A stretch of 64,000 bases of DNA, from NCBI GenBank assembly GCA_038244815.1, contig JBBRTB010000013.1, positions 1-64,000 on the forward strand. The letters run 5' to 3'. Below, piece by piece: positions 33,484 to 42,461 of the stretch. The DNA is from DASVHS01 sp038244815. GTDB taxonomy: Bacteria; Acidobacteriota; Thermoanaerobaculia; Gp7-AA8. How positions within the stretch are numbered: position 1 is the stretch's first letter; each line of letters begins with the position of its first letter. Under the pieces are notes generated by a model. That model had not been told where the DNA came from, did no database searches, and saw nothing but the letters and a program-made list of their open reading frames with translations. The position numbers and the translations under genes were made by a program.

Positions 33484-34488
33484 CTACGTCTTGCGGCCCA
33501 CGAGATCAAACGCCCGCACGATGATCGACGGGTCGACGCTGCGGTCGAGATACTCCCAGACCGCCAGCGCGTCGGGATGATCGAACATGCCCGGCGCCGC
33601 TTCGCGGGTCTTCGGGTCGTTGATGATCAGCCGGGCCCGGCGATACCAGTGCATGGCTTCCTCGGGGTTGAGGCGCAGTTCCTCGCGCACTCCCTGGATG
33701 AGCAGATACTGCTCGGCCGGCACGCCCGACGCTTCGATCGACTTGACCGTCGGCGCGAACTGGCGGGCTCGGGCGCGCATGATCTTCAGCTTGAGCTGCA
33801 GTGACTGCGTGTCGATCGTGGCCATGCCTGCTTCGCTGAGGAGTCCGATGGCCAGCCGCAACAGCTCCGGTTTCGAAGTGATGTGCAGCCCGGCGCGATA
33901 CGACCTCTGGTCGCTGCCGCTGATGGCCTTGAGGGCGGTCCAGATTACCTGTCCCGGCACTTTGACTTCGAGCTCGGAGCGCGGCACATGGAAGGTCAGC
34001 GTCTCGGTCTCGCCTTTCTTCGGCTCGGCGAGCGTTTCGATCCGCGCGCCGCGCACGCAGACGTTCTCGATGTTCGCGATGGCCGTACCGAAGTGCGACT
34101 CCAGCGAGGGCATGACGAAGAACCGTTCCGTGGAGCGAAGCTCCTCGATGCGAATCGACCGCCGGGACGTCTGCAGCTGGGCGACCAGAGCGGCCACGGT
34201 GTCGGGCGATCCGTACGTCCGCACACCGGAGACGAAGCGTCCGGGCACGGTGCTGTCGGCCTGCGACCACACCACCACGGCCTCGATCGAGAGTGGCGAG
34301 GACCGTCCTTCCATCGGCAGCTTCAGCACACCCTTCTTCCCTGTTTCCAGCGGGTTGGCGTGCTTGAAACGCGCACCGCGCGCGGAGATGTCAGTGACCG
34401 AGACGGGCGCGGAGAGAAAGTTCGCCGGGAGCGGCGGCACGAGCAGAAAACGCTCGACCGTTCGCAGACTTCGTGCACCAGCTTGCAT
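33484..34488 (-). CDS. Tandem PilZ-like domain protein
   Basis: 334 residues. Two PilZ-like modules follow one another: RSLRTVERFLLVPPL...VTDISARGARF (about 7-45) and RSTERFFVMPSL...NVCVRGARI (about 118-155). Each has an N-terminal Arg pair and a (D/N)xSxxG-like strand, although the second copy has Cys/Val for the usual Ser. This suggests that only the first may bind cyclic di-GMP. The C-terminal 110 residues are helical with a TPR-like stretch (LRLNPEEAMHWYRRARLII). Divergent from the HAD hydrolase. Confidence 0.72.
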   Translation of the reverse strand: MQAGARSLRTVERFLLVPPLPANFLSAPVSVTDISARGARFKHANPLETGKKGVLKLPMEGRSSPLSIEAVVVWSQADSTVPGRFVSGVRTYGSPDTVAALVAQLQTSRRSIRIEELRSTERFFVMPSLESHFGTAIANIENVCVRGARIETLAEPKKGETETLTFHVPRSELEVKVPGQVIWTALKAISGSDQRSYRAGLHITSKPELLRLAIGLLSEAGMATIDTQSLQLKLKIMRARARQFAPTVKSIEASGVPAEQYLLIQGVREELRLNPEEAMHWYRRARLIINDPKTREAAPGMFDHPDALAVWEYLDRSVDPSIIVRAFDLVGRKT

Positions 34489-34514
34489 TGGATTGCGTAC
34501 GGCAGAGCTTAACC

Positions 34515-34520
34515 GATAAT
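34515..34520 (+). promoter_or_regulatory. -10-like GATAAT before the HAD hydrolase gene
   Basis: GATAAT ends 8 bases before the ATG at 34529 with no Shine-Dalgarno, in the 40-bp divergent spacer with the PilZ gene. Part of the putative leaderless set. Confidence 0.35.
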
Positions 34521-34528
34521 TGGACCCG

Positions 34529-35179
34529 ATGAGTCGCGACTTCGCCTGCGTGACGTTCGACTGTTACGGAACGCTGATCGACTGGGAAAGCGGAATCCGC
34601 AACGCCTTCCTTTCGGTGGCGCGCAAAGACGGCGTGCGCCTCGACGAGTCCCGAATCATCCCGACGTACGCGGAGGTGGAGCGCGTCGTCGAGAGCGAGC
34701 GCTACCGCCGCTATCGCGACGTGCTCGACGAATCCGCGCGGCGGGTGGCCAACGCGCTCGGCTGGCGCGTGGCCTACAGCGGCTTCCTCGCCGATTCGCT
34801 GCCGTCGTGGCGGCCGTTCGCCGATACCAATCCCGCTCTCGAACGCCTGCGCGCCGCCGGCATCCGCCTCGGCATCCTCTCCAATATCGACGACGACCTC
34901 ATGGCCAGGACGCGGTTGCACTTCACCGTCGACTTCGATCCCGTGATCACCGCGCAGCAGGTGGGTGCATACAAGCCGTCGCCGATGCACTTCCTCACCG
35001 CCCGCGAACGCCTCGGCGGCGCGAAGTGGCTTCACGCCGCGCAGAGCAATTTCCACGACATCGCTCCCACCAACGCTCTGGGCATTCCCAACGCGTGGAT
35101 CAACCGCAAGGGCGAGCGCGGCATGCAGCCGGCGATGGAGTTCCCCGACCTGACCGCCCTGGCCGACGCGCTGACGTAA
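34529..35179 (+). CDS. HAD-family hydrolase (haloacid dehalogenase type II-like)
   Basis: 216 residues. Motif I is VTFDCYGTLIDW (nucleophilic Asp), motif II LGILSNID, motif III includes the Lys of GAYKPSP, and motif IV is HAAQSNFHDIAPTNALG. These match 2-haloacid dehalogenase-like phosphatases. The substrate is unknown. The ATG at 34529 is preferred over a TTG nine bases upstream. Confidence 0.85.
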   Translation: MSRDFACVTFDCYGTLIDWESGIRNAFLSVARKDGVRLDESRIIPTYAEVERVVESERYRRYRDVLDESARRVANALGWRVAYSGFLADSLPSWRPFADTNPALERLRAAGIRLGILSNIDDDLMARTRLHFTVDFDPVITAQQVGAYKPSPMHFLTARERLGGAKWLHAAQSNFHDIAPTNALGIPNAWINRKGERGMQPAMEFPDLTALADALT

Positions 35180-35180
35180 G

Positions 35181-35208
35181 GCCCCGTTTCCAGCGGGGCG
35201 TCCTACAC
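35181..35208. terminator. Hairpin between convergent genes, variant of the GTGTAGG repeat
   Basis: GCCCCG and CGGGGC flank a seven-base loop (35181-35199). On the minus strand it is preceded by GTGTAGG, as in the C repeats, and that GTGTAG is the last codon and stop of the thiolase gene. No T-tract. Confidence 0.45.
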
Positions 35209-36381
35209 CATCTCGACGATCATGGCGGTGGCTTCGCCGCCGCCGATGCAGATCGCGGCCATGCCTCGCTTTTTGCCGCGCTGCTTGAGCGCGTGAATCA
35301 GCGTCACCAGGATGCGCGCGCCGCTGGCGCCGATCGGGTGTCCGAGGGCCACGGCGCCGCCGTGGACGTTCAGCTTGTCGTGCGTGATGCCGGTGTCCTT
35401 CATCGCCGCCATGGCCACGACCGCGAACGCTTCGTTCACCTCGAAGAGATCGATGTCAGCGAGCTTCATGTTGGCGCGCTTCAGCACCAGCGCGATGGCC
35501 TTCGCGGGCGCGGTGGTGAACCACTCCGGCTCCTGAGCGTGGCTCGAGTGCGCGATGATCCGCGCGATCGGCGCGAGGTTGTTCTTCGACGCGTAAGCCT
35601 CCGACGCCACGACGAGCGCGGCCGCGCCGTCGTTGATCTTCGACGAGTTCGCCGCCGTCACCGACCCCCCCTCTTTCTGGAACGCCGGTTTGAGCGTGCG
35701 CATCTTCTCGAGCGGCGCGGCGAACGGCTCCTCGTCATCGACGACGACCGTCGATCCTTTCCTGCCCGGCACTTCCACGACGGCGATCTCGTTCTTGAAC
35801 TTGCCCGTCTTCACCGCGTCCTGGGCCCGGCGGTACGACTCCAGCGTGAAGTCGTCCTGCTGCTCGCGCGTGAACGTGTACTTCGCCGCGCACGACTCGG
35901 CGCAGTTGCCCATGTGCTTGTCGCCGTACGGGTCCCAGAGACCGTCGTGGATCATGACGTCGATCATCTTGCCGTTGCCCATGCGGTAGCCGGTGCGTGC
36001 CTGCGTCAGCGCGTACGGCGCGTTGGACATCGACTCCATGCCGCCGGCGATGGCGATGTCGTAGTCACCGCAGCGGATGTCGTTCGCCGCGTACATCACC
36101 GCGCGCATCCCGCTGCCGCAGACCTTGTTCACCGTCACCGCGCCGGCGCTGACGGGGATGCCCGCGCCGATTCCCGCCTGGCGCGCCGGAGCCTGTCCTT
36201 CCGCCGCCTGGAGCACGTTGCCCATGATCACCTGCTGGATCTGTTCGGGCTGCACGCGCGCGTTCTCCAGCGCGCATTTGATGGCGATCGAGCCGAGCTT
36301 CGGTGCCGTCACCGAACTGAGCGTTCCGAGGAAGGAACCGATCGGCGTGCGCGCGCTGCCCAGGATGAGGATTTCGTTCAT
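35203..36381 (-). CDS. Acetyl-CoA C-acyltransferase (thiolase)
   Basis: 392 residues. It condenses or cleaves acyl-CoA. The active-site Cys is in NKVCGSGMRAV, the general base His in GGAVALGHPIGASGARIL, and the second Cys in the CIGGGEATAM segment at the C-terminus. SARTPIGSFLG at the N-terminus is typical. It could serve acetoacetyl-CoA formation or beta-oxidation. Divergent from lysine 6-transaminase with a heptad repeat between them. Confidence 0.95.
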   Translation of the reverse strand: MNEILILGSARTPIGSFLGTLSSVTAPKLGSIAIKCALENARVQPEQIQQVIMGNVLQAAEGQAPARQAGIGAGIPVSAGAVTVNKVCGSGMRAVMYAANDIRCGDYDIAIAGGMESMSNAPYALTQARTGYRMGNGKMIDVMIHDGLWDPYGDKHMGNCAESCAAKYTFTREQQDDFTLESYRRAQDAVKTGKFKNEIAVVEVPGRKGSTVVVDDEEPFAAPLEKMRTLKPAFQKEGGSVTAANSSKINDGAAALVVASEAYASKNNLAPIARIIAHSSHAQEPEWFTTAPAKAIALVLKRANMKLADIDLFEVNEAFAVVAMAAMKDTGITHDKLNVHGGAVALGHPIGASGARILVTLIHALKQRGKKRGMAAICIGGGEATAMIVEMV

Positions 36382-36408
36382 GGATGTGGAGCTCCTTTGT
36401 GGGTCTGT

Positions 36409-36450
36409 CGGTTAGCGGGGTTAGCCGGTAACCGGTAACCGGTTACCGCC
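36409..36450. repeat. Heptad hairpin, copy B2
   Basis: GGTTAGC, GGTTAGCC and GGTAACC units run into the perfect 16-bp palindrome CGGTAACCGGTTACCG (36433-36448). It lies in the divergent spacer between the thiolase and lysine transaminase genes. Confidence 0.7.
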
Positions 36451-36473
36451 CCAGCGGCGGCCGCCCCAACCGC

Positions 36474-36482
36474 TGATATAAG
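36474..36482 (+). promoter_or_regulatory. Possible extended -10 promoter of the lysine transaminase gene
   Basis: TGATATAAG combines a TG dinucleotide with a TATAAG -10 hexamer. It lies about 72 bases before the ATG at 36555, leaving room for the AGGAG ribosome binding site in the leader. Confidence 0.4.
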
Positions 36483-36554
36483 ATTGCCACGCCTCTCGAA
36501 TCAAACATCGCTGCCACGGCGATGTCAATGTCAACCACCACAGGAGTACAACGC

Positions 36555-37904
36555 ATGTCCATTTCCTCCATCGTCGACCGCCGGGTTCATGTGCAGCCGG
36601 CGGACGTCCATTCCGTGCTGTCGCGGCACATGCTCGCCGACGGCTACGAGATCGTCATGGATCTCTCGAAGTCTCACGGCTCGTGGGTGTTCGATGCCCG
36701 CCGGGGCCGCAACGTCCTCGATTTCTTCACGAACTTCGCGTCGATTCCCATCGGTTACAACCACCCGCGGCTCGACAACCCGGAGTTCCGCGAGAAGCTG
36801 GCCACGGTGGCTCTCAACAAGCCGGCGAATTCGGACATCTACACGACCTACATGGCTGAGTTCGTAGAGACCTTCGCGCGCGTCGCCATTCCCCCTACCC
36901 ACAACAAGCACCTCTTCTTCGTCGAAGGCGGCGCCCTCGGCGTCGAGAACGCCATGAAGACGGCCTTCGACTGGAAGGTGCGGAAGAACTTCGCCAAGGG
37001 CTACAAGGAAGAAAAGGGCCAGCAGATCATGCATCTGCGGGAGGCTTTCCACGGACGGACGGGATACACGCTGTCGGTGACGAACACCGATCCGAAGAAG
37101 ACGCAGTACTTCCCGAAGTTCGACTGGCCGCGCATCGACAACCCGAAGCTCACGTTTCCGGTGACCGAGGAGTCGCTGCGCGATGCGGCGAAGCGCGAGG
37201 CCGTGGCCATCGAGCAGGCTAAACGGTTCATCGTCGAGCGCAAGGACGACATCGCCGCGTTCATCATGGAGCCGATCCAGGGCGAGGGCGGCGACAACCA
37301 CTTCCGCCCCGAGTTCTATCGCGCCGTGCGCCAGCTCTGCGACGAGAACGACATGCTGCTGATCTTCGACGAGGTGCAGTCGGGCGTCGGCATCACCGGG
37401 AAGATGTGGTCGTTCCAGCACTTCGGCGTGGAGCCGGATCTCCTCTGCTTCGGCAAGAAGACGCAGGTGTGCGGCTTCGCCTCGAACGAGCGCATTTTCG
37501 ACATCCCCGACAACGTGTTCAAGGTGCAGTCGCGCATCAACTCGACGTGGGGCGGCAACCTCACGGACATGGTGCGCTCGCAGCGCTACTTCGAGGTGAT
37601 CGACGAAGAGGGGCTCGTGGAGAATGCGGCCAAGGTCGGCGCGCACTTCGTCGGGGAGCTGGAACGGTTCCAGGCGGAGTTCCCGGCGCTGGTGTCGAAC
37701 GTGCGCGGGCGAGGGCTCATGGCCGCGTTCGACCTCCCCAGCAAAGAGATCCGCGACAAGGCGCTGAAGGCCTTCATGGCCAACGACGCCATGGTGCTGG
37801 CCTCGGGCCAGCGCTCGGCGCGTTTCCGCCCGCCCCTGAATCTGTCGATGGACGAGGCCGGCGAGGGGATCAAGCGGATGGAGCGCGCGCTCAAGGAGCT
37901 GTAA
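36555..37904 (+). CDS. lat: L-lysine 6-transaminase
   Basis: 449 residues, a class III PLP aminotransferase. AGGAG lies eight bases before this ATG, so it is preferred over upstream starts. Key segments are FVEGGALGVENAMKTAFDWK, FHGRTGYTLSVTNTDPKK, the PLP-Asp in LLIFDEVQSGVG and the PLP-Lys in LLCFGKKTQVCGF. These match LAT enzymes, which move the epsilon-amino group of lysine to 2-oxoglutarate and give aminoadipate semialdehyde. Divergent from the thiolase; followed 262 bp later by an AraC gene. Confidence 0.9.
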   Translation: MSISSIVDRRVHVQPADVHSVLSRHMLADGYEIVMDLSKSHGSWVFDARRGRNVLDFFTNFASIPIGYNHPRLDNPEFREKLATVALNKPANSDIYTTYMAEFVETFARVAIPPTHNKHLFFVEGGALGVENAMKTAFDWKVRKNFAKGYKEEKGQQIMHLREAFHGRTGYTLSVTNTDPKKTQYFPKFDWPRIDNPKLTFPVTEESLRDAAKREAVAIEQAKRFIVERKDDIAAFIMEPIQGEGGDNHFRPEFYRAVRQLCDENDMLLIFDEVQSGVGITGKMWSFQHFGVEPDLLCFGKKTQVCGFASNERIFDIPDNVFKVQSRINSTWGGNLTDMVRSQRYFEVIDEEGLVENAAKVGAHFVGELERFQAEFPALVSNVRGRGLMAAFDLPSKEIRDKALKAFMANDAMVLASGQRSARFRPPLNLSMDEAGEGIKRMERALKEL

Positions 37905-38166
37905 AGCGTCGATCGACGAGAATCGCGGCGCGGAGTCAGCAGCCCGCGCGCGTCTGCAAGAGCGCGACAAGCGTTCCACTCGTGGAGCGTCTCTTCACCG
38001 GCGAGGCATTCACCGCCCTTGGTCGCACGCCGACGTGGCCAGGCTCGATGCTCAGCCTCTCGAGCAGTGGGTCGAAGGCGACCCGCCACGTAAGCGTTCC
38101 TCTGCTTTCCCTCGGCAGCGGCGACGGAGTTGCAACCCCCTCCCGATCCGCGGCGTATTACCCCTC

Positions 38167-38988
38167 ATGAACGCCACTCTGCAGCGCGACGAGTTCTTCG
38201 GATGTCGGTTGGGCGCACGCGCCCTTGGGACGTACTCGCTCTCCGTGACGCGCTACGAGCCCGGCGCTGTCATCCCCTGGCACGTTCATCGTGAGCCGTA
38301 CGCAACGGTCGTTGTCAGCGGTTCCTATCTCGAGGAGACGACGACGGGTTCGAGGCACTGCCGCGAGCGCGACGTCGTCGTCCACGCCGGTGATGAACGG
38401 CACGCGGATACGTTCCTGCACGGCAATACCACGTGCCTGAACGTCCACGGGATGGCGTTCGACCGCAGCGTTCTCCTCTCCAATCCGCGGACCGGGGCGC
38501 TGGCGTCGAACCTGATCGACGAGTTCCGCCGTCCCGACGCCCACTCCCCGATGGCGATCGAAGCACTCATGCTCGAGCTGTTCGTCACCGCGGCCCGGTT
38601 CGTGAGCCCTTCGCAGACTCCGCGATGGCTGGCAGATGTGCGGCGCCTGCTCCAGGAGCGATTTCAGGAGCCGTTGACACTGTCCGCATTGAGCGCGACG
38701 GTGGACATCCATCCCGGTCACCTCGCACGCGCGTTCCGTCAGCACTACGGCACGACGGTCGGCGGCATGTTGCGCGAGCTGCGCGTCGCCTTTGCGAAAC
38801 AGCGGCTGGCGTCGGCGGCGCCACTTCGCGAGATTGCCATCGACGCCGGCTTTGCCGACCAGAGCCACCTGACGCGAACCTTCCGACGCAGCACGGGCGT
38901 GACGCCCGCGGCCTTCCGCAGGGCCCTGCGTTCGTCGCGTTCCACGATGCGAGGCCCGTTCAAGACCGGGGCTGACCGCGTCGAGTAG
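38167..38988 (+). CDS. AraC-family transcriptional regulator
   Basis: 273 residues. The N-terminal half resembles a cupin sensor (YEPGAVIPWHVHREPYATVVVSG), and the C-terminal 100 residues form the double helix-turn-helix with LREIAIDAGFADQSHLTRTFRRSTGVTPAAFRR. It is probably an effector-responsive activator. The 262-bp stretch upstream (37905-38166) holds no gene I can support. It precedes the lipoprotein gene by 10 bp on the same strand. Targets unknown. Confidence 0.9.
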   Translation: MNATLQRDEFFGCRLGARALGTYSLSVTRYEPGAVIPWHVHREPYATVVVSGSYLEETTTGSRHCRERDVVVHAGDERHADTFLHGNTTCLNVHGMAFDRSVLLSNPRTGALASNLIDEFRRPDAHSPMAIEALMLELFVTAARFVSPSQTPRWLADVRRLLQERFQEPLTLSALSATVDIHPGHLARAFRQHYGTTVGGMLRELRVAFAKQRLASAAPLREIAIDAGFADQSHLTRTFRRSTGVTPAAFRRALRSSRSTMRGPFKTGADRVE

Positions 38989-38998
38989 TGTTCGGCGC

Positions 38999-40825
38999 AT
39001 GAAACGCGCCGCCCGGCTTCTCCTCGTGGTCGTCATCGCTCTCGGTTGTCGCTCCACGGCGGTGAGCAAGTGGCCGTACGACGCCGCGGAAAATCTCATC
39101 GGCACGCGCGCGATGAGGCGCGCCCGTGAGCTCTACATTCAGGCAGCGGCAACCGATCCCGATCCAGCGCGCCGCGATCGCGCGCTCCTCCGCGCCGCGG
39201 ACCTCGACTGGTACGTGTTTCACGATGCAGCGTCCGCACGCACGCGCCTCGCGTCAATCGGCGCCGGCAGCCGCGAGCGCGCCAAGGCGTGGATCGAGCT
39301 GGCCCGGCTCGAGACCGAGCTCACCCACGACGACGACGCCGCGCGCAGAGCGGCAACACAAGCGCTCGCCTCGGCCAGGACGTCCGCCGATCGAGCCGAG
39401 GCGCTGACGCGTGGCGCAGCGGCAACCGTGGAGCAGGCCATGCGGTCGCGGCTTTCCGGAACGTGCCCGAACGATGCCGCCGCGCTCGCGAGTGCCATCG
39501 CCGACCTTCGCCAGGCGATCGAGCTCGCTGGTCCCCTGCTCGAGCCTTCACGTCTCCTTCTCGACGCCGCGCTCATGACCGGCGACAACGCGAACGTGCT
39601 GCAGGCATGGCGCTGGTATTACGCCGACCGCCCGGCCGGAGTGGCCAGCGCGGAAGGGAAACTGGCGTCGGCAACGACACGGCGATCGCTGGTCTCTGCG
39701 CTCGCCCAGTCGAGGCTCTACCCGGAAGCCGATCTCGTGTTGCGGGATCCTTGTTCCGCTCAAAAGGTCCCCGAAGACAGAGAGACGAAGGACCTCGTGA
39801 CGTATGCGGCGTTTCTGCGCAGGCTCACGGCGATCACCGCCGAGCACGATCGCTCTGTTGCCGCTGGCTTGGATGAGGAGACGTTCGAGACGAAGGTGAT
39901 GCAGGAGGCCAAGACACTGTGGCAGTCACTCACGTGGGACGGGCCGCCGCCCGCGTTCTCACCGTCCGACGCACTCGCTGAGCTCGGCCGCCGCTTCGGA
40001 ACCATCGCCTCCCTCGGCCAGACGGATGGAATCCCGAACCTCCTTCTCGGGCACTCCGTCGTCGATGAAACGCGCGACGTCGAACAGTACGGACACAAAG
40101 CACCGCTGCGGTTCGTCCAGGTGGATGGGATGGTCAGCAGCGGATACATGGCGTGGTTGACTCACGAATCGAGTGGAACGGGAGGTTGGTCGGGGAATGA
40201 CGGCAGCATCTACCAGATCCGTCCGATGTATGCGGATGGCCCGGTGATCCGCTGGAGCCGAATCGCCGATCCCGAGCTGCGCGCGGAAACGGATCGGCAG
40301 ACTGCCGAGGAAACGCGCCGCGATGCCGAACGGGCGCGAGGCGGCTCGATCGTCTCGCTTCCCGGGCTCGACCGGCGCCTTCAACTGCAGGCCATCATCG
40401 AACTGCGCGATGTTCTCCAGGGGTCAGGTCTTACTGGCGCCGCATTGCGGGATGCGGTCATCGCCCGCCTGGCCAGCGACAAGTTCGATTCGTCGATCTG
40501 GGCGCACGAAGGGCGCCACGCGATCGACAAGACCATCTTCGGAATCCACGACAGCGCCGAGCTCGAATATCGCGCCAAGCTGAGCGAGATCGCGCTGGCG
40601 CGATCGCCGCGCATGATGAGCTCCATTCTTCAGCCGGTCGGCGGCGACTCGCCGCATGGCAGGGCGAACGAGCGGGTGTTGACAGGCGTCGTGGCATGGA
40701 TGCGAGCCCACGCGCAGGAAATTACGGGCCTCGACCTCAGCCAGCCGCTGCTGCCACAACTCGACAAACTGACCGACGACCAGATCCGCGCCGCGTTCCG
40801 GTCGCTCGATCCCCTGGCTCACTGA
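38999..40825 (+). CDS. Lipoprotein of unknown function with HExxH motif
   Basis: 608 residues. MKRAARLLLVVVIALGC is a lipoprotein signal (Cys17). Residues about 20-230 are helical and TPR-like. The C-terminal 250 residues contain WAHEGRHAIDK at about 501-511, an HExxH zinc motif, with acidic residues downstream (AELEYRAKLSEIA, Glu521 or 523) that could be the third ligand. I do not recognise a family. It may be a secreted or outer membrane zinc protease. It lies 10 bp after the AraC gene, so it may be cotranscribed with it. Confidence 0.7.
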   Translation: MKRAARLLLVVVIALGCRSTAVSKWPYDAAENLIGTRAMRRARELYIQAAATDPDPARRDRALLRAADLDWYVFHDAASARTRLASIGAGSRERAKAWIELARLETELTHDDDAARRAATQALASARTSADRAEALTRGAAATVEQAMRSRLSGTCPNDAAALASAIADLRQAIELAGPLLEPSRLLLDAALMTGDNANVLQAWRWYYADRPAGVASAEGKLASATTRRSLVSALAQSRLYPEADLVLRDPCSAQKVPEDRETKDLVTYAAFLRRLTAITAEHDRSVAAGLDEETFETKVMQEAKTLWQSLTWDGPPPAFSPSDALAELGRRFGTIASLGQTDGIPNLLLGHSVVDETRDVEQYGHKAPLRFVQVDGMVSSGYMAWLTHESSGTGGWSGNDGSIYQIRPMYADGPVIRWSRIADPELRAETDRQTAEETRRDAERARGGSIVSLPGLDRRLQLQAIIELRDVLQGSGLTGAALRDAVIARLASDKFDSSIWAHEGRHAIDKTIFGIHDSAELEYRAKLSEIALARSPRMMSSILQPVGGDSPHGRANERVLTGVVAWMRAHAQEITGLDLSQPLLPQLDKLTDDQIRAAFRSLDPLAH

Positions 40826-40861
40826 ATTCCGGGCCGGGAGTCGAGTGCGGTGGGCGCGACG

Positions 40862-41845
40862 CTACTCCGCCCGCGCCGGCTGCAGCGCCGGGGCCGCCTC
40901 TTCCCACTTCGCGTGCGGCTTCTTGTTCAGCACGAGCCAGTTCCAGACCAGCGCGGCGTAGCCGTGCGGCTCGATGCCGCGCTTCGCGTAGAACGGGCCG
41001 AGCAGCTTCTGCAGGCGCGGCAGGTTGTAGAACGGCACGCCCGGGAAGTAGTGGTGCTCGAGGTGGAAGTTCGAAAAGAGAAAGATGGCGTTCCAGTACC
41101 ACGAGCTCTTCACGAGCGTCGACCACTTGGCCGGATCGACGGGGTCGATGTCGTAGTGCTGGCCGAGCCGGTTGAGCGCGAACGCCACCGGGAAGACGAA
41201 GAACACCGGCACGACGTACAGCTTCCAGGCGATGAACGCCCCGCCGATCCAGGCGATCGCCGCCAGCACGCCGAGCTGGAACGCGATCGTGGCCAGGCGC
41301 TCGCGGGCGATGCTCCTGCGCAGCTCGGGCTCGTACGACGCCGTCTCCTTCGCCGCGGCGCGGAAGTAGATCGGAAGGAGCGCCGGCGTGAAGTAAAGCG
41401 CCTTGAGCCAGCGCGCGTTCCGCTTCGGCGACAGCCAGTGCCGCTTGGGATCGTCGTCGTAGGATCCGAGGTTGGCGTGGTGATCGAGGTGCCACCTCGT
41501 GAACTGGGAGGCGGAGATGCCGCTGGGGACCGCGTACATCAGTCCGAGCACGCGGTAGAGCCGCTCATCGGAATCGCGCACGACCGCGCGATGCACGACC
41601 TCGTGCAGCAGCACGGTGAAGTCGAACACCGCGAATCCGGCGATGACCGCGAACGGCAGCCAGAAGTACCAGTGCTGGAGCATCACGATGGCCACGGCGC
41701 TGCCGATCAGGGCGGCCACGTTTGCCGCGGCGACGAGCGCGTGCAGCAGAGGCCGCTTCTGGTGCAGGAGACGCAGCTCCTCGGTCGGAATCTCCTGCGC
41801 CAGATCCCGTTTGAGCTGCTGCGCGTGCTCAGCGTAGTAGTTCAT
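40862..41845 (-). CDS. Membrane fatty acid desaturase
   Basis: 327 residues. Three histidine boxes are present: HEVVH (about 81-85), HLDHH (about 119-123) and HLEHHYFPG (about 262-270), with LGQHYD also nearby, in the layout of membrane di-iron desaturases/hydroxylases. It has four or more hydrophobic segments. It would desaturate a fatty acyl chain in the inner membrane, using reduced electron carrier and oxygen. Convergent with the lipoprotein; divergent from a DUF488 gene. Confidence 0.9.
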   Translation of the reverse strand: MNYYAEHAQQLKRDLAQEIPTEELRLLHQKRPLLHALVAAANVAALIGSAVAIVMLQHWYFWLPFAVIAGFAVFDFTVLLHEVVHRAVVRDSDERLYRVLGLMYAVPSGISASQFTRWHLDHHANLGSYDDDPKRHWLSPKRNARWLKALYFTPALLPIYFRAAAKETASYEPELRRSIARERLATIAFQLGVLAAIAWIGGAFIAWKLYVVPVFFVFPVAFALNRLGQHYDIDPVDPAKWSTLVKSSWYWNAIFLFSNFHLEHHYFPGVPFYNLPRLQKLLGPFYAKRGIEPHGYAALVWNWLVLNKKPHAKWEEAAPALQPARAE

Positions 41846-41853
41846 GAGTGCAA

Positions 41854-42378
41854 ATGGTTAAGCGCGTCTACACGATCGGGCATTCCACACGCGAGCTCGA
41901 GGAGCTGGCCGGCCTGCTCCGGGAAAACGGCGTGGCCCGGCTCGCGGACATCCGGCGCTATCCCGGTTCCCGCCGCTATCCCCATTTCTCCCGCCAGGCG
42001 CTGGAGGAATCGCTCCCCGACTACGACATCGCCTACGTGCACTTCGAGGACCTCGGCGGCCGCCGCAAGCCGCGCCCCGACTCCCCGAACACGGGGCTGC
42101 GCAACGAACAGTTCCGCGCATACGCCGACTATATGGCCACCCCCGAGTTTCACGCTGCCGTCGACCGCCTCCTCGATTCCGAGCTCACCACCGCCATCAT
42201 GTGCGCCGAGGCGGTGCCGTGGCGATGCCACCGCAATCTGCTGTCGGACGAGCTTGTGCGCCGCGGCATCGAGGTCGTGCACATCCTCGGGCCGAACTCG
42301 CGCAAGACGCATTCGCTGAGTGAATACGGGACCATCGAAGGCGATCACGTCGCATATCGGGTAGCCGGTAGCCGGTAG
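41854..42378 (+). CDS. DUF488 family protein
   Basis: 174 residues. YTIGHSTRELEELAGLLRENGVARLADIRRYPGSRR is the defining N-terminus, with CAEAVPWRCHRNLLSDELVRRG further on (two Cys). The family is widespread and of unknown function. The ATG at 41854 or the GTG six bases earlier could be the start. The last codons (VAGSR) and stop lie inside the heptad repeat B3. Confidence 0.85.
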   Translation: MVKRVYTIGHSTRELEELAGLLRENGVARLADIRRYPGSRRYPHFSRQALEESLPDYDIAYVHFEDLGGRRKPRPDSPNTGLRNEQFRAYADYMATPEFHAAVDRLLDSELTTAIMCAEAVPWRCHRNLLSDELVRRGIEVVHILGPNSRKTHSLSEYGTIEGDHVAYRVAGSR

Positions 42379-42447
42379 CCGGTAGCCGGTCAGCGAAACA
42401 CCAACTCCGGTTTCCGGTTACCAGTTACCCGCGAACCGCTACCCGCT
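42358..42447. repeat. Heptad inverted array, copy B3, overlapping the DUF488 stop
   Basis: Four GGTAGCC units (from about 42360) face GGTTTCC, GGTTACC, AGTTACCC and GCTACCC units on the right arm. The DUF488 stop TAG (42376-42378) is inside the second or third unit. The element separates DUF488 from ribF. Confidence 0.75.
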
Positions 42448-42452
42448 ATCAT
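42447..42452 (+). promoter_or_regulatory. -10-like TATCAT before ribF
   Basis: TATCAT ends 9 bases before the ribF ATG, with no Shine-Dalgarno. Part of the putative leaderless set. Confidence 0.35.
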
Positions 42453-42461
42453 CACGGCCGA

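Noticed and set aside
37905..38166. Small gene or RNA between lat and the AraC gene
   Set aside because: Open frames there are out of frame, Arg-rich, and lack a start with ribosome binding site. No stable conserved RNA signature was seen.
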